Shown one piece after another: positions 35,544 through 47,768 of a stretch of DNA of 64,000 nucleotides (position 1 is the stretch's first letter; each line of letters opens with the position of its first letter). The notes below the pieces were generated by a model. It saw only the letters and a list, made by a program, of their open reading frames with translations, had not been told where the DNA came from and ran no database searches. Source of the DNA: Hirsutella rhossiliensis (lineage: Eukaryota > Ascomycota > Sordariomycetes > Hypocreales > Ophiocordycipitaceae). The position numbers were made by a program, and so were the translations under genes. The DNA lies in the NCBI RefSeq assembly GCF_020360975.1, contig NW_025408677.1:2542001-2606000 (forward strand). Reading direction: 5' to 3'.

Positions 35544-36206
35544 CTATTTCTTCTTCTGGCTCTGCTCCTGCTCCTTCAACACCTTCTTGACAATCTTCTG
35601 CTCCTCGATGAGGAAGGCGCGAACGATGCGGTCACGGACACAGCCACCGCATCGCGAGCCGCCGTAGGCTCTTTGGACAGTCTTCTGGGGCTTGGAGATA
35701 GTGGCGTACTCTCGGGGTCGGAGGGCGGGGATCTAATCGAGTCTTGTCAGCCCCTCAGTGTTCACGCCGCGCGCCGTTAACGATAAAACAGAAGTCTGTT
35801 TGCGCGGCCAGCAAACTTATAGCTCGGTCGGCGTCGGCATTATCGTAGGATCCCGGTTGGGCCATCCCATGAACCTTTGCCACGTCTCCTCCTCTTCGCG
35901 AACTGCCATTGCCGGATTCGAATCGAAGGCCACTTACGCCAGAGAGCTTGGAGCCGCAGTCGCCGCACTTGGGGACAGTGCCGCGCTTCTTGATGTGCAG
36001 AAGTCGGAGCTCGCCACCGGGAGTCTTGATGACTCGGGTCCGGTTGGATCGAGTGTTGTAGCTGTGTGCAGAATCCAGTCAGTCCATGCCGAGACGACTT
36101 GCGACCCCATGAGCGTGGCTGGGCGGCCGCCGTATTCGAGTAGCAAGATTGCCACGAGGAGCACTCACGGGTTGCGACGGCGGTAGGTAACTCGTTGAGA
36201 CACCAT
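35544..36206 (-). CDS. RPL34: 60S ribosomal protein eL34
   Basis: CDS complement join(35544..35732,35938..36061,36169..36206), 116 residues, close to yeast Rpl34 (121). It is a structural protein of the large ribosomal subunit. Sequence: [13 protein letters not shown], then [19 protein letters not shown], zinc-type CGDC in [26 protein letters not shown] and a Lys-rich end. Introns of 107 and 205 bases with a 38-base first exon are typical of fungal ribosomal protein genes, where the first intron often falls just after the start. Splice ends are canonical and frames close exactly. Confidence 0.96.
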
Positions 36207-36824
36207 TTTGGCTGGTCGTGCTGGGCGTATGCAATGAGGATCTCGCCGGGTAGTGAGGAATTTCGAGATTTGGGGAAATTTTGTGTGGGCGGAGGGACGG
36301 ATTGTGCCCGCCAAGTTGACCAATCAAAGCGTGGGCTGCCTCTGGGACAAAAGAGAGCGTGTACACACATCACGTGACCAAGATGCGCGGAAGCCTCCTC
36401 GCGGCTGCAGGATTACCTACCTACCTACTGTACCTACCTTACCTACCTAGGTATCCTTTGCTATCTCTCCTCAGGGTTTTTTTTCCCCAGCAATTCAGAG
36501 ACTTCGTGGAGATCGGGCCCACCGTTTGCGATATCCGTCACCAGAGGAAGAAACCTGGGATCGACATGGACTTGGCAACCGACCTAAGCAGTGTTCCCAG
36601 CAAGAGATACTGGATGATGAGATGCACCTGAGAAAGAGTTGAATGTGGCTGTCAGAGACTCTTCCTTCTTTCATGGAGACATCTGCTGTCCAAAGACCAC
36701 GGCTGCGACCTGGATTTCGTAGCGAGGGGCACCCGGGTTTGTCGCTCGTATCGATTATTTCGTCATTATTCAAGGCCGCGTAGCAGACATTTGCGAATAG
36801 TCCACTTCTCATTTGAGTCAATTT
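36207..36824. other. Intergenic region upstream of eL34 with a CCTA repeat
   Basis: Holds the eL34 promoter and the 3' end of the next minus-strand gene. A repeat block at 36412-36455 consists of TACCTACCTACCTACTGTACC and TACCTACCTAGGTA words. Confidence 0.55.
36412..36455. repeat. TACCTACC palindromic repeat block
   Basis: Tandem TACC/CCTA tetramers ending in the palindrome TACCTAGGTA. Same family as the other intergenic blocks in the window. Confidence 0.65.
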
Positions 36825-37340
36825 TTAGGCATCCGTCTTCAACCAGTCTGGATCCGCCGTATGCTTCCAGGGCTTGATACCAAACGGGTTCTCTTCGCGG
36901 CTCTTGTCGGCCTGCGCAAACACCCGCTTGCTTTCCTCGTCCTTCATAAGCTCGGTAAAGTCCCTGACGTCAGCCTGGGCATCTTCCACAGCCTTCATAA
37001 AGGCGTTGAACATCACGTCGGCTGCAGGCGTTGATTTCCCGGTCAGCACGCGTACTCCAACCTCAAAGGGCCAAGGAAGAGAAAACGTACGAGATGGGTG
37101 TTTCTGGACCAACGGCTCGAGCATCCTGGGAATGGTATCTCGCAAGGCCCGCGCCTAGAGAAGTGACCCGAGTTAGCGCCGGTGACACCTGCAAGGCTTC
37201 ATACAGGAGCCGGTACGGATCATGCATACTTTCGAGTAGAGGACCTTGAGCCGCTCCATGGCCACGTTCAGCTGGGCCTCTTCCGCGGACTGAGGATCGC
37301 CTGAGGCTCGTTCATCTGCCACGACCGGCTTACTGTCCAT
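36825..37340 (-). CDS. Small helical protein of unknown function
   Basis: CDS complement join(36825..37021,37091..37154,37230..37340), 123 residues. I do not recognise the family. The chain is charged and predicted helical throughout: LNVAMERLKVLYSKARALRD, TIPRMLEPLVQKHPS, FNAFMKAVEDAQADVRDF, then a conserved-looking end (FGIKPWKHTADPDW). Two introns of 75 and 69 bases have canonical ends and the frame closes exactly, which argues for a real gene. No signal peptide, membrane segment or zinc site. The pattern suits a small subunit of a larger nuclear or cytoplasmic complex, but that is a guess. Confidence 0.72.
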
Positions 37341-38674
37341 GAGGGCTGAGTTACGGGATGGTGAGTGGCTACCGTCGATCGGGAGGCGACAGTAATCGTT
37401 TGCGCCGAGAAGCAGTTGTCGATGCCGTTTGTTGCAGAGTTGGACGGCGGCTGAGATCGAGAGAGGTTGACGAGGCCGGCGCGACCGACCGTGGGGTAAG
37501 TACCTCAAGGTACTGTACCTATAGGTAACAAAAGCGCACAGGCAGGTACTCGCAAGGTACCTCCCAACATCGGAGCGAATGGTCTAAAAAAGCCTAAACA
37601 CCTCTCGAGGAAGGCGTGGTAATGGCAAATTTTCCTTCGTCTGTCCAGCCACCTGATGGTAGCATGTAACTTGAAGGTAGCGTGCAAGTTGTTGTACGCA
37701 TTTTACCAGGGGGCTTGGTGGCAGGTGGCACACTGGCAGGTCTGTAAGTATGTACCTCTGGGCTCGCAACGTGACGACACACGAGTCCAAGGCTGAACCA
37801 TCTCCCTGGCTTGGAACTTGCTGGCCGTCAAGTACTAAGCAAGTGCACCATATATGTGCGTGTTTCTGCTCGTCATTTCGGCCGTGTTTGCTGTCCTCGG
37901 GAGCATATTGCAATACGTGGCACGTCATCTACCTGAGGGCAGCGGGTGAAGTGTTGAGCTAATACGAGTCAGCAGCACGACTTGCCCCTCGCCTTCAGAG
38001 ACCCTCGTTCGATTGCTCGAGACTGACCAAGCAGCCAACGGCATTGCACTGCAAAAAATATGTGGACTGTAACGGACGACAGAACGTGTGCAGAGGCAGC
38101 ACGGAGCACAGTTGTTCGAGAGGCACCTTCTCTCGGGTTGGCTTCTACGAACTTCCTTGCAAATGGAAGATGCACGGCGCTCCGTGGGCCTCGACAGTGC
38201 TGTAAACGCTACCTGTGCGCAAGCATGTACAGGGCTGGTACTGTATGGCTCTTATGTGCACTGGCACTACCTGGACGGTATCACTCGACTACTCCGGGCC
38301 GCGCTAGCGCCCAATCCCCGTCTCGCTACCGTAGACCGGGCGCTGATTGGCCGGGCCCCCCTCGGGTCGGATCAACACCAAACCTTAGCTCGTCGACAGT
38401 GCGGATTGGAAAATCCTTACAGCCCAGCCTCTCTCATTCGGTACCTGCCTGTTGCCATGGTATGATAACATTACCGGACCGGGACCAACAAGTCATCGGC
38501 AGTCGCGGTATCCCCTTCGGCCTATCCTTTCGATTTATATATCGGAGGAGACCCCCGGGCTCTCTCTACGAGTAGGCTCTCTCTGTCCGCCTGCGCCCTC
38601 CCTGCAGCTCGCCTTCCCGCACGCTTCTAGTTGCGCCGTCGGGGCCGAAAGCCAAAGACAAAAAAGCCATCGCC
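37341..38674. other. Divergent region between the 123-residue gene and the FAR1 gene
   Basis: About 1.3 kb with promoters of both flanking genes. A GTACCTCAAGGTACTGTACC repeat block lies at about 37498-37530. No coding-like frame; short frames on both strands lack codon bias. Confidence 0.55.
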
Positions 38675-39298
38675 ATGCCCAACACGCCGCCCCCCGCCCT
38701 GCTCCCGCCCCCCGAGGGCATCTTCCGGTCCTTTGAGGATCTGATGGCCTCGGTCCAGCGCGTCGCCAAAGACCAAGGATACGGCATCGTCAAGCTCCGC
38801 GCCTCCAACTACCGCGACGGCAAGCCGACCCGCTACGACCTCGTGTGCGATCGCGGCGGCGTCAAGTACAACAGCACTGCCAAGAAGCGCAATCCCTCTA
38901 CGCGCAAGATTGACTGCCCCTTCCGGGCCAAGGCCGTCTGCGAAGTCCAGCTGGGCAATCAATGGCGGTTTGCCCTGCAAGAGGCGCGCCACAACCATGA
39001 GCCTCGCGTGGCCTCGGGAACGCCCGGCCAAGAGAACGCTCCGCTGGCGACAACCATCCGGTCCTTTACCAACAAGCTGGATCGCCTGAGCCACGACATG
39101 GCACAGGGCCTGATGCGCATCGAGCAGCGTCTGGAGAATATTGAGAAGCGCATGGAGAACCTCGAGGCCCGCGCGGGCGGCTACGAGCCTCGCTTCCAGA
39201 CCATTGAGTCGCGCATTCAGGGTATGGAGGGCCCGCGCATGGACGGCATGGGTATGGACGATGTCGAATCACGCCTCCTGGCATCCACGGTCATGTAG
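38675..39298 (+). CDS. FAR1-type zinc-finger protein with C-terminal coiled coil
   Basis: Single exon of 207 residues. Residues about 15-110 match the FAR1 DNA-binding domain, a WRKY-GCM1-type zinc finger, with ligands Cys58, Cys81, His106 and His108 (LVCDRGG, KIDCPFRA, ARHNHEP). Residues about 125-185 form a heptad-patterned coiled coil (LDRLSHDMAQGLMRIEQRL and the following ENIEKRMENLEA), then a Met/Gly-rich end. FAR1 domains derive from Mutator-like transposases; here no transposase core is present, so it may be a stand-alone dimerising DNA-binding protein. The role is unknown. Codon use matches the neighbouring genes, so recent transposon origin is unlikely. Confidence 0.85.
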   Translation: MPNTPPPALLPPPEGIFRSFEDLMASVQRVAKDQGYGIVKLRASNYRDGKPTRYDLVCDRGGVKYNSTAKKRNPSTRKIDCPFRAKAVCEVQLGNQWRFALQEARHNHEPRVASGTPGQENAPLATTIRSFTNKLDRLSHDMAQGLMRIEQRLENIEKRMENLEARAGGYEPRFQTIESRIQGMEGPRMDGMGMDDVESRLLASTVM

Positions 39299-40954
39299 GA
39301 CGCCGACCAGAGCGGTCAGTGAGTTGCGGATCGGCGCCGGGGAGACGACAAAGGCCAGCGGGCGCCAGCGACAGACGCGATGCGGGCTGTCTTTGCTCCG
39401 AAGCCGCACACCGCGGCGTGTTTGCGGGCAACGGAAAAATCGCAATGGTGACCAATATCTTACTTGTTCTAGGTTGTCACTTGATCCAGGGAGCTCGGGA
39501 GACGCGACGCTTATACCACAAGGGGCGGTATCTTGGGGGTCTGAAGGGAAACACGATGCCCGGCGGGCACAACGAGGAAAGGGAATGTTGCGGGCGTTCC
39601 GGATCACGCACAACTGTTGACTGGCTTCAGATGCCCTTTTCTATGTTTCCAACTCCCGGGTTCCTCCGCAGGTGCTGGCCAAGGACATTGGGGGGAGTTC
39701 CTTGTCTTCTATTCATCCTGTCGTTTGATCTGCAAATTTGTGGTCTTTCTAGCGCACAGGGAGTCTGCGCGGACGGCTTGGAGGCCATGGTTTTCTCGAC
39801 TGTTGAGACGATTGCCTGAGCTGAGCATCTGAATTTCTTTGCAACTTGGGTCTGGCGCGAGCAGCGGGGCAAATAGTTCACACGGGAGGATCGATATCCC
39901 TATCACATGTTTAAGCACACCGACAACTAGCTACAGAATGCAGCCCCCTTTTACGGATGAGCGTTGGTCGCAGCCCATTTGTGCCTGCGTCTAGGATGAG
40001 TGAATAGACGGGCGGTCCAGACTGCACACTGTGGCCTTGGCAGCTGGCCTCGAGAGCATACGGGCCTGGGCCTTGGTCCCTTGATCAGCCCACCTGGTTT
40101 CCCTTGGAGAGCCGACAGCGTGACACTTGTGTAACCGTGGCGAGTTCCGGCGGTTCCAAACTCCAGCGGCGTGAGTCCGGACATGGTCCGTACGCCTGCA
40201 TATACATACATACACATACATGTCTGTCTGCTCCGCACATGCTTGCATACATATCGAACGCACGACACATCTGACGACGCGGGGAGCATGTCTGCGTGAA
40301 CGAGCACGTACTGTCAGCATGTGCTGGGGACTGCTGGGGGACTGCTGGAGGACTCGGACTGTGCAGCAGCGTATGCCGAAGAGGCATCCATGGCGTTGCG
40401 GGCTACTCGATCCCTAATCAGCCCAAGGTTTATGGCTCAGCCATGGTTCCGGTCCCCGTATCCGACATTCCAATGCGTGCGTGCACCCACTGGCTTGCCT
40501 CGTGCTGTTGGCTGTGGGCACATATATGCAGGATGCATGCATGGGCTTGCTCGGAGAACGAATGCATGCAATGGTGGTATGTATGTATGCCATGTACGAA
40601 GTACAGTACGCAGTATGTATGTATTGCAATAGGAAGAACCCGTCCGGGCAACAACGTGGTCCCCCACACCGGCGGCAAACTGTACGACGCAGGTATGTAC
40701 AGTACAGTACCGGTACTGCAGCCCTGGAACTTGCGTGGGGGGTGATGGGGGGGCGCGGGAGGCTCGTGCCCAAGTTATTGTCACCACGTATTGTCGCTAT
40801 TGCCTGTCGCTGTCATTGTCGTCATCAGCCGTCGCTCCAACGGTTTGTGGATGTAGAGGCGAGCCTCGAGACCCTTGAGGCTCCGCCCGGCGCGGGCCTT
40901 TTTCCGTCCTCGCTTGGGTGTCAATTTGCGACATCCGAGCCGACGGCCGTGCTC

Positions 40955-41094
40955 AGTACGTACCTACCTAGGTACCTAGGTACCTACCTACCTTACCTTC
41001 TGAGGACGAGGAGCAAAGTATTGCGTACCTACCTTACCTAAGGTACCTTACCCAATTAGCCTACCCAAGGTACCAGGTATATCTACCTGGTATC
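40955..41094. repeat. Largest CCTAGGTA palindromic repeat block
   Basis: GTACGTACCTACCTAGGTAC, CTAGGTACCTACCTACCTTA and related words fill the block, followed by TACCTAAGGTACCTTA and GGTACCAGGTAT...TACCTGGTATCC. Nested inverted repeats could fold into hairpins. Confidence 0.7.
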
Positions 41095-43924
41095 CAAGAA
41101 GCAGCTCACACACACCACCACTGACTGATAAATGCACCGCAAAGCACCCCCCTTTTCGACCCAAGGACGTTCGGTGGCGCACACAATGCGACTCGCCGCG
41201 GTATAAGCTGAAGCTGCCCCTATCGCCCTCTATTCCGCGGTTCAATAGGGTAGCCGTGCAACTGTCGACCGGATCGGACAGGGCCGCAGTCGAGCAAGAG
41301 GCCGTGAGAGATTGCCGAAAACAAGCTCATCTGTCAATGACAAAGCCCCTCTCCCCTTCCCCCGCCTGGAGAGAGAAACTGTTGCGGGTTCTGAAAGTGG
41401 GGGCGGAAATGCCACTGCCGCTGAGCTCAAGGCCATTGGTGCTTTCTGGGAGAAGCAGCAGCCCCCGACCAAGGTGTTGCTATCCCGCCGGGCGCCCGAG
41501 AAAGATCGGACGCGCACCAGCCAGCTAGCTCAGATGGCTCCGACGAATGGAGGTGGAGCCAAGATTTGCATTTGCCGTCGATTATCGAATTGAGGTGACG
41601 AGATGCCTGCGATGTGGCATGATGCGAGATTTGGTTGGCCGCCGGGCAAACTGAACCCATCGACATCTCCTTCCCCCCTCCCCCTCCCCCTTGCAAAAGG
41701 GGGAAAATAAAAGAATTCCAGTATGTACATGATCAAGCAGCTGTCTCCGTTGTCCATATCCAACAATAACAAGGAGAAGGACCAGGAGTTGACAAGGACA
41801 CCGGGAAAGGGGGCGGATGCTGTGCTGCGTGATTCCGCCGCCAGGAGGCGTAACCTCTCTCCCACCAAGCCAACAAACTGTCTACGCGGTAGCAATTTGC
41901 TTCTAAGTGAGCGGCAGTCATATTCAGTCATCAATGCCCGGGCGTCGAGTTGTCGAATATGGTGCCTCAGAGATCGGGGGGATGCTTGTTTTCTTGTTGC
42001 TCCTGAGCCGACTTCGCTGTCAATGTCTCAGCGCGCCCCATGTCTCGGCCCTCGAATGGCTGTGTCCGCAGCCAGTCGTTGGACCGCTTGTAAGACTTAC
42101 CAACAGAATCATTGTGATGGCCAAGGGCGAGACTCGTGAGTGACCTTTTCGAGCATCCCCTGATACCCGGATCGGCTAAGGCTTGGGCGAAGCGCACGCG
42201 ACCATGTTCTCATTCTGGTGGGCTTATAGGCTAGGCACGAAGTGCACAGGTAGGATGTCCATGCCACAGCCCGGGCTTGCCTCCACTAGCTAAAATCAAA
42301 GCTGCCGTTAGATGACGTCCATGGCTATGGACAGGGGGGGCCTGGTTTCGAATTGCCGCACTCTGGACGAATGGTGGATGTATACTTTCCATATACAGTC
42401 CGTGGGACCATGTAGGCCTACGTGGTGCCCTTGTACCATGACCCAGGCCGCTGGTTAAATGCTCGTGTGCACGATTGCTGCATGCTTGATCGCAGTCCCC
42501 TGTTGGTTCACCCCGGTCCGTCCTGACATTGAGATACGGTACATCGTCCCATTCGCGCAACCCTTGGGATCACCCGGCCGGGTCAAAGTGGACCATCTCG
42601 TCCGAAGTCTGCATCATCGTCCATGGTTACACCGCCGGCTGCAAGGGTCTGGTTGGACAGCAGCCTCAGGGGGGTGCAAACATCAGCAGCCAGATATCGA
42701 GGCTGCCAGCCTACCGAGCCAATCGACAGACAAGCCTGATGAAATCTATCTTCCAAACCGTACACTTTAAATGAAGTATACATACATGTTCAAATGGTCA
42801 TATACCATGCACAGAATGGACATGCATATGCATGTATACCGTTCCTACTTGACTCGTAAGTGCAAACTGACAGACAACCCATCCACTCACGATGCAGCAT
42901 CTTTGTGATATCCACGGTGATATGCTCCTTCGCAAAAGTAAAAAGTACATACAGAAGAGTCGTGCCATCTCCGCATGCAGTTCTGCCCCAGTTTGGCACG
43001 TCCAATGCCCACGGCCGATCAAAGCCAACCCGGGGGGGGGTTGTGCGGAGATGATGCATGAGACGGCGTCGATGCTCAGTAATCAGAATCAGGACCAGAG
43101 ATCAGCAATTAGGACGTAGTAAGCCACCAGGTATTCAAGCCCATGCACTACACATGGACGCGCAGGTGTGGATGCTGCGTCCCGTCTGCAGGCCTCGGGG
43201 ATCGCCTTGTCCAGAAGGCAGACCTTGCACGGATGGGACGTGAGCGAAGCAGCACGTCGGATTCGAAGCAACAGGCACTTGCTAAAAGACGCTTCGGCAA
43301 AAAAGGCCTTCCTCTGAAGAAGCCTGATGAGCAGCAAACCTGCTCATTAAGGCCGCCATGGCCCGTGGCGAGGGCCGTTGTGGGACCCGCCAACGCATCG
43401 AACGGCCAGGACACACAAGATCGATCATGATCCCTGACACTGAACCGCTCAGCAACGACGTTCCCTTGTTCCCCCATCCACCTTGGTGCCGTTGCGTCAA
43501 CCTCGACTGCCCAACTGCTCAGGAGAGGCAGGGACTGGAAAACCTTGGCAGATAGGGGCAGATAGGGGCGTTTGGCTGTGCCGCGCTCGTACAGATGCAA
43601 CTGCTCGACCAAATCCCAGGCACTGTGCTCCTGATGGCTCAAGATATGGTGGGGAGCCGAAGGAGGAGAAGGAGGAGGAGGAGGCGACGTTGACTGCTGA
43701 GCCGGGTGGATGGAGGGATTCTTTGCACTTTGCTATGTACTGTTAGCATGATGCTTGTTACTAATGCAAAACACGCCGTCGCTTGGCTACCAAGGCACTC
43801 TTCTGTCATTCTCGAAACAACTGCCCGGCGGCTGCCTTATCTTTTCTTGCCTCCCTGCATCTCCCACGTGCACGAGCATTGGGAGGTTCTGCTCTCAAGT
43901 CTCTCACCACCACCTTTCCGACCC

Positions 43925-44095
43925 ATGACACTACGTAAGTCTAGTTCCGCTTCTCAGCAAACTGCGCCGACACCGCTGGTGCCGGCCCCCGCCGTATCCG
44001 GAGAGCCGGAGTCGGCGGCGGGGTGGGGCGCGGTTCCACTTGACGGTGCCGGAGGCCGGGCGACGACGGATTCGACGATTGGCTCCGATTACTGA
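43925..44095 (+). CDS. Doubtful short frame, 56 residues
   Basis: ATG to TGA frame rich in Ser, Ala, Pro, Gly and Thr, with more G/C-ending codons than surrounding frames. It could be a terminal exon, a small protein or chance. GTAAGT occurs just after its ATG (ACACTACGTAAGTC), so the ATG might instead be the end of an upstream exon. No family resemblance. Confidence 0.15.
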   Translation: MTLRKSSSASQQTAPTPLVPAPAVSGEPESAAGWGAVPLDGAGGRATTDSTIGSDY

Positions 44096-44542
44096 GACCG
44101 ACGGTGCATGCCAAAGAGCCTCGACCCATGCGCGGCCGATGAGTGCTGGATATTCAGTTGCTTCAGGATGACTTGGTTGCTGGTGTTAACTTGCAGTGTA
44201 ATTACGTACTCTGTAGTCTGTACGACGTTGCCAGGGTCGGGATCAGACTCACGTGAGGTTCCTTCCTCCTCGCCTCTCACCGCCTGATCTCATCTCTCGC
44301 CTCTAACCACAGACGTCGTCTCGATGCACGTGTTGCCTGGCGGGAGCCCCCTACAGCCCTCGTGCATCCACGCAAACCGGAAAGAGGCCCTCTTCCTCGG
44401 AGCCTCGGAGCCTCGGACATCGGGGAGGGGAGAGGAGAGGAGGGGACGGGGAGCGGGGGCGCAAGAAGGACGGCCGCCACGCTGACCCAGACCGGTCCGC
44501 TTCATATCAGCCCGCCGCCGCATGCGACTGTGATACGACAAT

Positions 44543-46294
44543 ATGCCGGGCGTCCCCTCGTACCGCGGCTGTGAAGCCTGTCGTCGGCAGAAGAAGAAGG
44601 TCAGCAGAAGTCCCGACACCCCAAACAAAGAGAGAAGGAAATCGGCCATTGTGGATAGATCCGAGCCCTGACTGTTTGCAGTGCGACCAGGCTAGACCCG
44701 CGTGCTCCCGCTGCGCCCGCCTCAAGATCCCGTGTATAGGCTGCGGCCAGCAGCGCTTCAAGTTCAAAGACGAGACAAAGGCCCTGCGAGCGGCAAACGC
44801 GCCACCATCTGATTTCGCCGCCGCCGCCGCCGCCGCCTCCTCCCCTGCCCCCGGAATCCACGGCAGCCCCCCTCCATCGCGGCCTCTGAGCAACCAGACG
44901 ACTCGGACCAGCGGCGCCATTGTCTCGGTCCTGCAGATATCAGACCCCCGCTACGATCTCTTCGCCTTTGGCCCCTTCATCAAGGACATCCCGTCCCGGC
45001 TGGGCACACATGCGGCCCTGGATGCGTCCGCAGACGCCCTTGCCAGCGCCTTCAGCTGCGTCCACACCAGGTGCATCACGCCCGAGTCTCTCGCCAAGTA
45101 TGCCCGTGCCCTCCGCTCGGTCCAGAACAGCCTGCAAAGTCCCGCTACGGCCTACTCGGAGCAGACACTTTGTGCCATCTACTTCATCATGCTTTGCCAG
45201 GTTCGCCCCCTGTTTCAACGTCTTGCCTCGACTCATCAAAACTCGTGCCCGCCTGGACTAATACGGGCTCGCGCAGGGCTGGATCGCCAACGACGACAAC
45301 CCATTTCCAGGACACGGCCCGGCAATGGCGCATTTGCTCAACGTCATCGTCTCCAACAACTGGCATAATGCATTCAACAGTGCTATACTCATCACCATAA
45401 GTGTGTCTGTGGTATGAAACACGATGCACAAGCTGGCCCATGCCTCATCCTACACTAACGCCCTTTTCCATCCTCCCTCCCTCAAAGAACAGGATAGAAA
45501 GGACTGACGACGAGCCTTAGCTTCTTGAGAGCATAGTGAACCCGTCGATACAGCTGAGGCCATGGTTCTTCAAACTGGCCGAGTTGCATAAGCCGACCGC
45601 CCCGATCCATAGTCTTGATGGCGTAGCCCTGACAAGCGCAGATCTCCACAACATCATCTTGATGCGGGATATCCTGCGGAACCCAGGCCAGCACATCGAG
45701 CAGATGCAGTCGTTATACAGCTTACTTCGGCTCGAGCTCCCCGCACTGCGAAAGCATCTCGAGGAGAAACTAGAGCCTGCGTGCTCTGACCCCCCCGATG
45801 CCTTACCCGCTAGTCTGCTGAGACTTCTCAGTCGTTACTTGGCAGTATACAGCGTGCTTCTCTCCATGGGCATGACACTCAACGGCTTTTTGCGCGCTCT
45901 CGGTTCTTGCAAGTTTCCGTTGGCCGCAGACATGGAGGTGTACTTTTCCGAAACCATGACCCATGCGGAAAAACTGAAGCCTCGCAGGCCGTTTGGAGCC
46001 AGCCACGTACCTCTCACTCTGATATGTGCACTAGCTACCGCAGACGACGATCCATTGCGGCAGATGGCTACGCGGCGCATGCTATCCGAGTACGAGAGCG
46101 ATTCGACGTCATTCTCCTGGTTGGACAAAGCGGGTATGCTTGTGGCAGGCTATAGGCGGCAGTGCCACAAGCTGTCATCGCTGGCATCAAGTGAATCGAC
46201 TTGGAATTCGGGGACATGGACAGACGGAGACGCTCAGACTGTTATCAATAGAGCCGTGGAGTGTGAGCCTGATGACGCATGCTGCTTCCTTTAA
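44543..46294 (+). CDS. Zn2Cys6 fungal transcription factor
   Basis: CDS join(44543..44599,44682..45200,45277..45411,45521..46294), 494 residues. The N-terminus carries the binuclear zinc cluster C10-x2-C13-x6-C20-x6-C27-x2-C30-x6-C37 (CEACRRQKKK joined across the first intron to CDQARPACSRCARLKIPC). An Ala-rich linker and a helical regulatory domain follow, resembling the fungal-specific transcription factor domain of the shorter C6 regulators (ISDPRYDLFAFGPFIKDIP, GWIANDDNPFPGHGPAMAHL). Such factors bind CGG-containing promoter sites and respond to nutrients or metabolites; the target is unknown and no biosynthetic cluster surrounds it. Intron 2 has a weak donor (GTTCGC) but a good branch site. 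Intron in the zinc cluster is a common position. Confidence 0.86.
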
Positions 46295-47768
46295 CCCCGA
46301 CGGTCGACGCCTCTACAGCTTAGAAATCGGCCACGAGAGAGAGCTACTTCGTACGTGCAAACGGCTTAGGCCAGCAAGCATGGAAGCCCCGCGGCTCCAT
46401 CCTGGAAAGGAAAGGAAAGGAATGGAATGGAAAGAAGCTCGTCAGTGGCATACACTCTTGCGTGGCTTGGTAAACTTACGACGTTGACCTCTAACTGTCC
46501 CTCCCGGCATATGCTAAATGTACACGAGCTCGCTACTTGCTTATTTCCATAAATGGGCCTCGCGCTTTATGATACAGAAAAACACACTGAGGGGAGAATG
46601 TGCTGTCTGGCCTACTACTAATTGGTAGACTTCTGAGCCGGGGTAAACGGAGTCGCTTGTGCGCCCCTCCGCCGACATTAAGCTAATTACCGCAATCACG
46701 TACTAGGGGTTCGTCGACACCGTGGCTGTTAATTGGCCGAAATAAGGAACGTCGTGACCGGAGGTCCGGTGACGCATCCTGGGCTGCGGAATACAAGACC
46801 GACACGCCGCGCAATGGAGGGTTGATCCTGACAAGGACCAGAAATAATATTGATACACTAAGGTCCCCGCCGGCCCGGGAGAGCAAGCATCTCGTCTATT
46901 CCCGGCCATTTCTCGCTTCCCCGACTGGATGTACCTCCGGTTTGGTGGATGGCGCCACGACAAATCACATCCCGAATACCGCGCCGAGCCTCGTCCAAGG
47001 CAAGGAAGTGGTGCGGTGGTGATTGCCTGCATTTTCATCATGGACGTGGTCGGGTCAGTGGTCATCGCTCTCGTTACGTGCACACGGCAATCACCGGCTG
47101 GCAGCGTTTGTCGAGAGAATGCAACGGCGATGTGATTCTTGGTGACTCCGCCCCGTTGCGTACGTGGAAAGAATCCAGGCTGGCGGAACGCCGGAACCAT
47201 CGTACTTGTAGTGGGTGCACGGATGATCGACCAGAAGGGTGACGCTGTGTCTGGGTGAGATAGCTAGCTCATCGGCATCATAGCGGGTGGAAGCCCCAAT
47301 CAGGCGGCTGACTGACGGCATTGAGAAAGCATCAGGGAGGATTGCCGGGAGGAGTCTGAATTAGACTTAAATATTAGGTGACCTCCAAGCGCAGGCGCTA
47401 GGCACCAATCAAGGCAGAGATCGGACATACGTCATGCCGAGCCGCGGTGCTGCTGTGGTCTCCGCCGTTTCAGCGTGAATTGGTGGTTGTCAGCCAACAA
47501 CAAGCCCCATCGAATACCTAACCTCTATAACTTAATTCATCTGCGTGCCGACTCTTTCCAACATCCGAACCACCGTCAAGATCAAGCCTTTTCCTGTCTC
47601 CATCGTGAAGACAGGCAGTTAGCGAGCCTATCCGGCTACCTCATGTACGGCGTGCTTCCATCGCGCACGGCAAACGTTGCCTCGCGCGAGTCTCTGCTGA
47701 CTGTCTGGCAGCCCACCATCCCTTCCCACCCATAAACAACCCGAGCACCTGATTGAATCGAACGAGCC

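Larger units (their letters stand above)
39299..44542. other. Gene-poor 5.2 kb region
   Basis: No protein-coding gene can be supported across the largest gap in the window. Frames of 100-186 codons occur on both strands but lack codon bias, overlap one another and cross simple repeats. Present are TACA/TGTA-rich stretches (40198-40236, 40572-40632), a palindromic CCTAGGTA block (40955-41094), a GGA run near 43660-43690 and an AGC/GGG-type G run near 43028-43037. One short frame near the 3' end (43925-44095) is listed separately. A long non-coding RNA or a lineage-specific gene is possible. Confidence 0.5.

Noticed and set aside
41530..41934. Competing frames on both strands in the gene desert
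   Set aside because: Plus and minus readings are equally plausible by eye and neither has motifs, introns or codon bias, so no gene is called.
43148..43642. 164-codon minus-strand frame in the gene desert
   Set aside because: No family resemblance, biased toward Arg/Pro/Leu/Ser and lacks the codon preference of local genes.
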